From: Bacteroidota bacterium
GTDB taxonomy: Bacteria > Bacteroidota > Bacteroidia > Cytophagales > Cyclobacteriaceae
Length of the DNA stretch: 64,000 nucleotides
Direction: 5' to 3'
Assembly (NCBI GenBank): GCA_023412765.1
Contig: JAEZBX010000250.1
Location: forward strand, 1 to 64,000
In this document: piece after piece, positions 60,601 through 64,000 of the stretch
How positions within the stretch are numbered: position 1 is the first letter of the stretch
Layout of the letters: each line of letters starts with the position of its first letter
Notes under the pieces: model-generated
What the model saw: the letters and a program-made list of their open reading frames with translations, nothing else
What the model was told of the DNA's origin: nothing
The model's database searches: none
Position numbers and translations under genes: made by a program

Positions 60601-61065
60601 TTATGATTTTTTGGATACCTTGAACATAGAAGGATCAAACTTTTCATTTGTAGCCAACTGGTTGATTTCATTGATTACCTCGAAAAAAATCTTCAGCTTG
60701 TTTTCTGGTATTAATTCGCGAACCCGGTTGTTAAATAACAACACCGAAGCGCGCGAAAGTTCTTTCTTTTGTTTGCCAACGTCTGTGAGATAAATTCTTA
60801 CAGAGCGTTTATCAACCTGGTCCGGCACGCGGTAGATAAGTTTTTTCTCCTCCATGGTCTTCAGCATTCTCGTTAAACTTCGCGCTTCAAGACCCATTAG
60901 CGGCGCAATCTTGGTCGCCGGCGTACCTTCCTCCGAATGAATGTTCAACAAAACAAAGCCTATGGAAGTGGTGACATGGTACTTGCTCGCTTGCTGATTA
61001 TACATTCTTGCTATGGCATGCCAGGCTGACTTTATGTTATGGTCTACAGTCTCCTCCTTTCGCAT
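60601..61065 (-). CDS. MarR-family regulator of the fad operon
   Basis: 154 residues, winged helix: a dimer helix region at the start, Thr-Pro-Ala-Thr-Lys-Ile-Ala-Pro-Leu-Met-Gly-Leu-Glu-Ala-Arg-Ser-Leu-Thr-Arg near 57-75 as the recognition helix, then the wing Val-Asp-Lys-Arg-Ser-Val-Arg-Ile-Tyr-Leu-Thr near 101-111. It is the first gene of the beta-oxidation operon, so an acyl-CoA-responsive repressor is the natural guess. A perfect 12-base palindrome lies upstream. Confidence 0.86.
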   Translation of the reverse strand: MRKEETVDHNIKSAWHAIARMYNQQASKYHVTTSIGFVLLNIHSEEGTPATKIAPLMGLEARSLTRMLKTMEEKKLIYRVPDQVDKRSVRIYLTDVGKQKKELSRASVLLFNNRVRELIPENKLKIFFEVINEINQLATNEKFDPSMFKVSKKS

Positions 61066-61091
61066 AGGAGGACGAAGGTACTAATTTTTGT

Positions 61092-61103
61092 TATGCATGC
61101 ATA
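61092..61103. promoter_or_regulatory. Perfect palindrome, candidate MarR operator
   Basis: TATGCATGCATA is a perfect 12-base palindrome centred 32 bases upstream of the marR ATG. Autoregulated MarR genes commonly have such sites in their promoter. No binding data; chance is possible for a 12-mer. Confidence 0.4.
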
Positions 61104-61129
61104 CTATGGAGTAAAATTTTTCCTTTTGG

Positions 61130-61143
61130 CCCTTCCGGCAGGG
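61130..61143. repeat. Short GC-rich palindrome, REP-like
   Basis: CCCTTCCGGCAGGG is a near-palindrome in an otherwise AT-rich gap. Similar CCTGCCGGCAGG-type motifs recur between genes in many Cytophagales genomes. Only this copy is seen here, so repeat status is unproven. Confidence 0.25.
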
Positions 61144-61323
61144 CGCCAGACACAACAAATCAATCATTCACGCTCAAAAATGTTAGCCACATTTCAGAAC
61201 AGTATTTCAGGCAGACGTTACAGTGATTGAAGGCACACTTCACACAATTAAAAATTCCTTGATGATTCGTACCTCTCATCCAAAAGGTTGCATTTATTTA
61301 AATTGCAAGTCAGAAATTGCTTT

Positions 61324-63558
61324 ATGCTAAAAGCTTTGGTCGTCACTCTGTTGACACTTTCGATCATTCACGTTCAAGCCCAAAAAATAAACGAATCATA
61401 CCAGCTCGACATCAGACGCGCGACTTCGGAAATAATCATTGATGGGATTATGGATGAAGGAGCATGGCTTGAAGCAAATGTTGCTTCCGACTTCTATATG
61501 GTCCTTCCGATGGACACCAGCAAAGCCAGAGTCAGAACAGATGTACGGATGACCTACGATGATCAAAATCTTTACCTCATCGTCACATGTTTTCATCTTT
61601 TGCCAGGACGCTACTTTGTCGAATCGCTGAGGAGAGATTTTACTTTTGGAAAGAATGACAATTTCCTTTTGTTCATGGATCCCTTCGACGATCAGACAAA
61701 CGGATTTTCGTTTGGCGCCAACGCTGCTGGCGCACAATGGGATGGACTGATGTATGAGGGCGGCAAGGTTGACCTTAGCTGGGACAACAAATGGACATCG
61801 GTGGTAAAAACGTATGAGGACAAGTGGGTCTTTGAAGCGGCTATTCCTTTTAAGACTATAAGGTATAAAAAAGGAATTACGAAATGGGGGATTAATTTTA
61901 GCAGGCTCGATCTGAAAACTACGGAGAAGTCGAGCTGGGCTCCGGTTCCCCGGCAGTTTCCCACAGCATCGCTTGCATACAGCGGAATCCTGGCGTGGGA
62001 CGCACCACCGCCACAAGCCGGTTCAAATATTTCTGTGATACCTTATGTCCTAGGGGGTGTTTCAAAGGATTACCAGAAAAACACGTCGACTTCTTTTAAA
62101 AAGGATATCGGGCTGGATACGAAGGTTGCAGTTACATCGTCGCTTAATTTGGACCTGACAATCAATCCAGATTTTTCCCAGGTAGAAGTCGACCGACAAG
62201 TGACCAATTTGGATCGGTTCGAATTATTCTTTCCCGAACGCAGACAATTTTTTCTGGAGAATGGAGATCTCTTCGCAAACTTCGGGTATACGAACATCAG
62301 GCCCTTTTTCTCAAGACGCATCGGTTTAGGAACTTCGATTGATTATCCGGAGGTGGAAGGGCGACGGAACCGAAAGGACACCGTTTACCAGGTGCCGATC
62401 GAATACGGTGCTCGCTTTAGTGGCAAGCTGGACAAGAACTGGAGAATTGGGGCCATGAACATGCAAACCGGCAAAGTGTCGGAAATTGCTTTGCCCCGTC
62501 AAAACTTCACAGTGTTTGCTCTGCAGCGCAGAGTTTTTTCGCGGTCGAATGTTGGTGTCATCTTTATCAATAAAGAATCTTTAAACTACCAAACGAGCGA
62601 CGATCCTTCTATAGCAACCTATTCAAAATTCAATCGAAACCTGGGACTTGAATACAATCTTGCTTCGTCCAACAACCATTGGACCGGAAAGGCACTGGTA
62701 CTGAAAAGTTTTAACCCAGTAGATAAAGAAAAAGAGTTAGCACATGCTGCGAATCTACAATATGCCAGCAGGCGTCTAACGTTGAGTTGGCAACATGAAT
62801 ACGTTGGTGAAAACTACAACGCTGAGGTTGGATATGTTCCGCGGAAAAATTTTATAAAAGTCAATCCGGTAGCTGGCTACTTGTTCTTTCCCAATAGCAA
62901 GAATGTGCTCAGTCATGGACCTAAGCTAAGCTCAACTTACTTTTTTGATAACGACTTCAACCAAACCGATAATGAAACATTCCTGAGTTATTCGGTAACC
63001 TTCAGACAGCAAAGTGTTCTAACGGGGTGGGTAGCGCACAATTTCGTGCAACTACTTCAGCCATTTGATCCGACTAATTCTGGTATGGAATTTCTTGAAA
63101 CGGGTACCGAACATCGTTGGAATTCATTTGGTGCCGATTTTGTCTCCATGCCTCAAAGCATAATTACCTATACGCTCTCATCGCGCTTCGGCGGATATTT
63201 TGCAGACGGAACACGCTTAAATCTTTATGGTGAGGTCGGCTATCGTTACCAGCCGTATTTGAGTTTTGCGCTGGGCTTCAATTATAATGACATTCATTTA
63301 CCATCGCCATGGAACAACCGTACATTCTGGTTAATCGGCCCGCGCCTGGATCTTACATTAACAAATAAGTTATTCATCACTGCCTTCGCGCAATACAACG
63401 AGCAACAGGATAATATGAATTTAAACACCAGGATTCAGTGGAGATACAAACCGGCGTCAGATCTATTCATCGTATACACCGACAATTACATTCCAGAAAC
63501 ATTCGGCGTCAAGAACCGTGCACTCGTAGTCAAGTTCACGTACTGGTGGAATATGTAA
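61324..63558 (+). CDS. DUF5916 protein with CBM9-like N-terminal domain, secreted
   Basis: 744 residues from the ATG at 61324, with a signal peptide (Met-Leu-Lys-Ala-Leu, ending Val-Gln-Ala-Gln). Residues ~25-215 resemble a family-9 carbohydrate-binding domain: Ile-Ile-Ile-Asp-Gly-Ile-Met-Asp-Glu-Gly-Ala-Trp, and Asp-Lys-Trp-Val-Phe-Glu-Ala-Ala-Ile-Pro-Phe. The remainder is the DUF5916 region, rich in aromatic beta strands with Asn-Pro-Asp-Phe-Ser-Gln-Val-Glu-Val-Asp and Phe-Pro-Glu-Arg-Arg-Gln-Phe-Phe-Leu-Glu-Asn, ending in Trp-Trp-Asn-Met. It is likely an outer-membrane barrel. Function unknown. Confidence 0.88.
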   Translation: MLKALVVTLLTLSIIHVQAQKINESYQLDIRRATSEIIIDGIMDEGAWLEANVASDFYMVLPMDTSKARVRTDVRMTYDDQNLYLIVTCFHLLPGRYFVESLRRDFTFGKNDNFLLFMDPFDDQTNGFSFGANAAGAQWDGLMYEGGKVDLSWDNKWTSVVKTYEDKWVFEAAIPFKTIRYKKGITKWGINFSRLDLKTTEKSSWAPVPRQFPTASLAYSGILAWDAPPPQAGSNISVIPYVLGGVSKDYQKNTSTSFKKDIGLDTKVAVTSSLNLDLTINPDFSQVEVDRQVTNLDRFELFFPERRQFFLENGDLFANFGYTNIRPFFSRRIGLGTSIDYPEVEGRRNRKDTVYQVPIEYGARFSGKLDKNWRIGAMNMQTGKVSEIALPRQNFTVFALQRRVFSRSNVGVIFINKESLNYQTSDDPSIATYSKFNRNLGLEYNLASSNNHWTGKALVLKSFNPVDKEKELAHAANLQYASRRLTLSWQHEYVGENYNAEVGYVPRKNFIKVNPVAGYLFFPNSKNVLSHGPKLSSTYFFDNDFNQTDNETFLSYSVTFRQQSVLTGWVAHNFVQLLQPFDPTNSGMEFLETGTEHRWNSFGADFVSMPQSIITYTLSSRFGGYFADGTRLNLYGEVGYRYQPYLSFALGFNYNDIHLPSPWNNRTFWLIGPRLDLTLTNKLFITAFAQYNEQQDNMNLNTRIQWRYKPASDLFIVYTDNYIPETFGVKNRALVVKFTYWWNM

Positions 63559-63566
63559 TCGATCAG

Positions 63567-64000
63567 CTATAATTGCGGCTGCTCCTGGCCATCGAAGTCA
63601 CCGCGAAGGAATCGATATCGCTTCCGCGCTTCCGCAGCATATACACTACCGGGATATTTGTTGAGGAACTCGCGATATATTTCCATTGCTTTATCCTTCT
63701 GACCTAATTGTCTTTCATATATTTCTCCGCGAAGAAAAAATGCATCGTCAGCTAGAATGTCATCACCATAGTCCTGAATTATTTTATCCAGAAGTCCGAT
63801 TGATTTTTCAAATTCACCTTGTTTCATCCGCAGATTAGCTTCTAACCAATATACATCATCCAAAATGGTTTGATTGGAAATAATGGCCAACGAATCAGTG
63901 TTGTTTGCCGATGAGCCTGTTGTTTTGATCTGCAACCTTCCTTCCTTCAAATATTCAATAGCTTTGAGCGCTTCTGCGTTTTTATTCTGATAAAGTAATA
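63567..64000 (-). CDS. Tetratricopeptide repeat protein, N-terminus cut by window edge
   Basis: The frame ends with a TAA at 63567 and stays open to the right edge, so about 144 C-terminal residues are visible. At least two TPR-like helix pairs occur: Val-Tyr-Trp-Leu-Glu-Ala-Asn-Leu-Arg-Met-Lys-Gln-Gly-Glu-Phe-Glu-Lys-Ser-Ile, and Ala-Phe-Phe-Leu-Arg-Gly-Glu-Ile-Tyr-Glu-Arg. The Phe-Leu-Asn-Lys-Tyr-Pro-Gly-Ser-Val-Tyr-Ala-Ala-Glu-Ala-Arg-Lys-Arg end is typical of YbgF/BamD-like or Gldx-type TPR proteins. Nothing more can be said without the N-terminus. Confidence 0.75.
   Translation of the reverse strand, partial: LLYQNKNAEALKAIEYLKEGRLQIKTTGSSANNTDSLAIISNQTILDDVYWLEANLRMKQGEFEKSIGLLDKIIQDYGDDILADDAFFLRGEIYERQLGQKDKAMEIYREFLNKYPGSVYAAEARKRYRFLRGDFDGQEQPQL

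Noticed and set aside
61396..62016. 206-codon frame antisense to the DUF5916 gene
   Set aside because: Covers the CBM9-like domain of a real gene; no start region or domain signal of its own.
1..64000. tRNA, rRNA, CRISPR, insertion sequence or prophage
   Set aside because: I looked through the gaps for tRNA T-arm patterns, direct-repeat arrays and transposase or integrase motifs and found none I could support; the longest non-coding stretches are all under 300 bases once small genes are placed.

Overview
The window looks like ordinary chromosome from a member of the Bacteroidota, most likely the Cytophagales. The reasons are a single gene for a MurF-alanine racemase fusion, Bacteroidota-type promoters (TTG about 20 bp before TAnnTTTG), many lipoproteins and secreted proteins whose signal peptide ends in AQ or a lipobox, DUF5916, DUF4783 and LETM1-related proteins, and a fadN-fadA-fadE order. 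I saw no tRNA, rRNA, CRISPR array, transposase or phage gene. The genome assignment is inference from gene content.

Layout. 1-4.3 kb: an aspartic protease cut by the left edge, a tiny membrane protein, a DUF2911 protein, a beta-propeller/OmpA-like envelope protein and a HisA-like TIM barrel. 4.4-7.2 kb: a CsaA-type tRNA-binding protein and MurF-Alr. 7.2-9.8 kb: ferrous iron uptake (feoA-feoB). 9.9-14.8 kb: a HEAT/cyclophilin lipoprotein, purK-purE and a TerB/LETM1-like protein that converges on a TerC transporter. 15.9-20.3 kb (minus strand): gpmI, a lipoprotein, an ABC exporter and a Fur-family regulator. 20.5-23.9 kb (plus strand): DUF4783, nadC, a YcxB-like protein, recX and two unrecognised genes.

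23.9-44.9 kb is a mosaic of short units: an M14 peptidase, an RDD protein, a TPR protein, an amidohydrolase, a nitroreductase, a methyltransferase, a PrsW protease, a TMEM175-like channel, a GAF protein, an AlkC-like glycosylase, an M20 hydrolase, a Tat-exported sugar isomerase-like protein and an S9 peptidase. 45-51 kb (minus strand): a cell-wall unit (DinB, PBP4-type carboxypeptidase, NagZ-type GH3), a lipoprotein and recG. 51.1-54.7 kb: a VOC/nitronate monooxygenase pair facing a thioredoxin pair. The divergent gap between them holds DnaA-box-like sites and a hairpin. 55.2-61.1 kb: a fatty acid beta-oxidation operon led by its likely MarR regulator. The window ends with a DUF5916 outer-membrane protein and a truncated TPR protein.

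No clear new multi-gene system is present. The observations best worth checking are the DnaA-box cluster at 52.8-52.9 kb (possible origin), the HisA-like enzyme without its catalytic Asp, the TerB/LETM1-TerC convergent pair, the palindrome in front of the fad operon, the two-gene unit at 22.9-23.9 kb, and several small genes.
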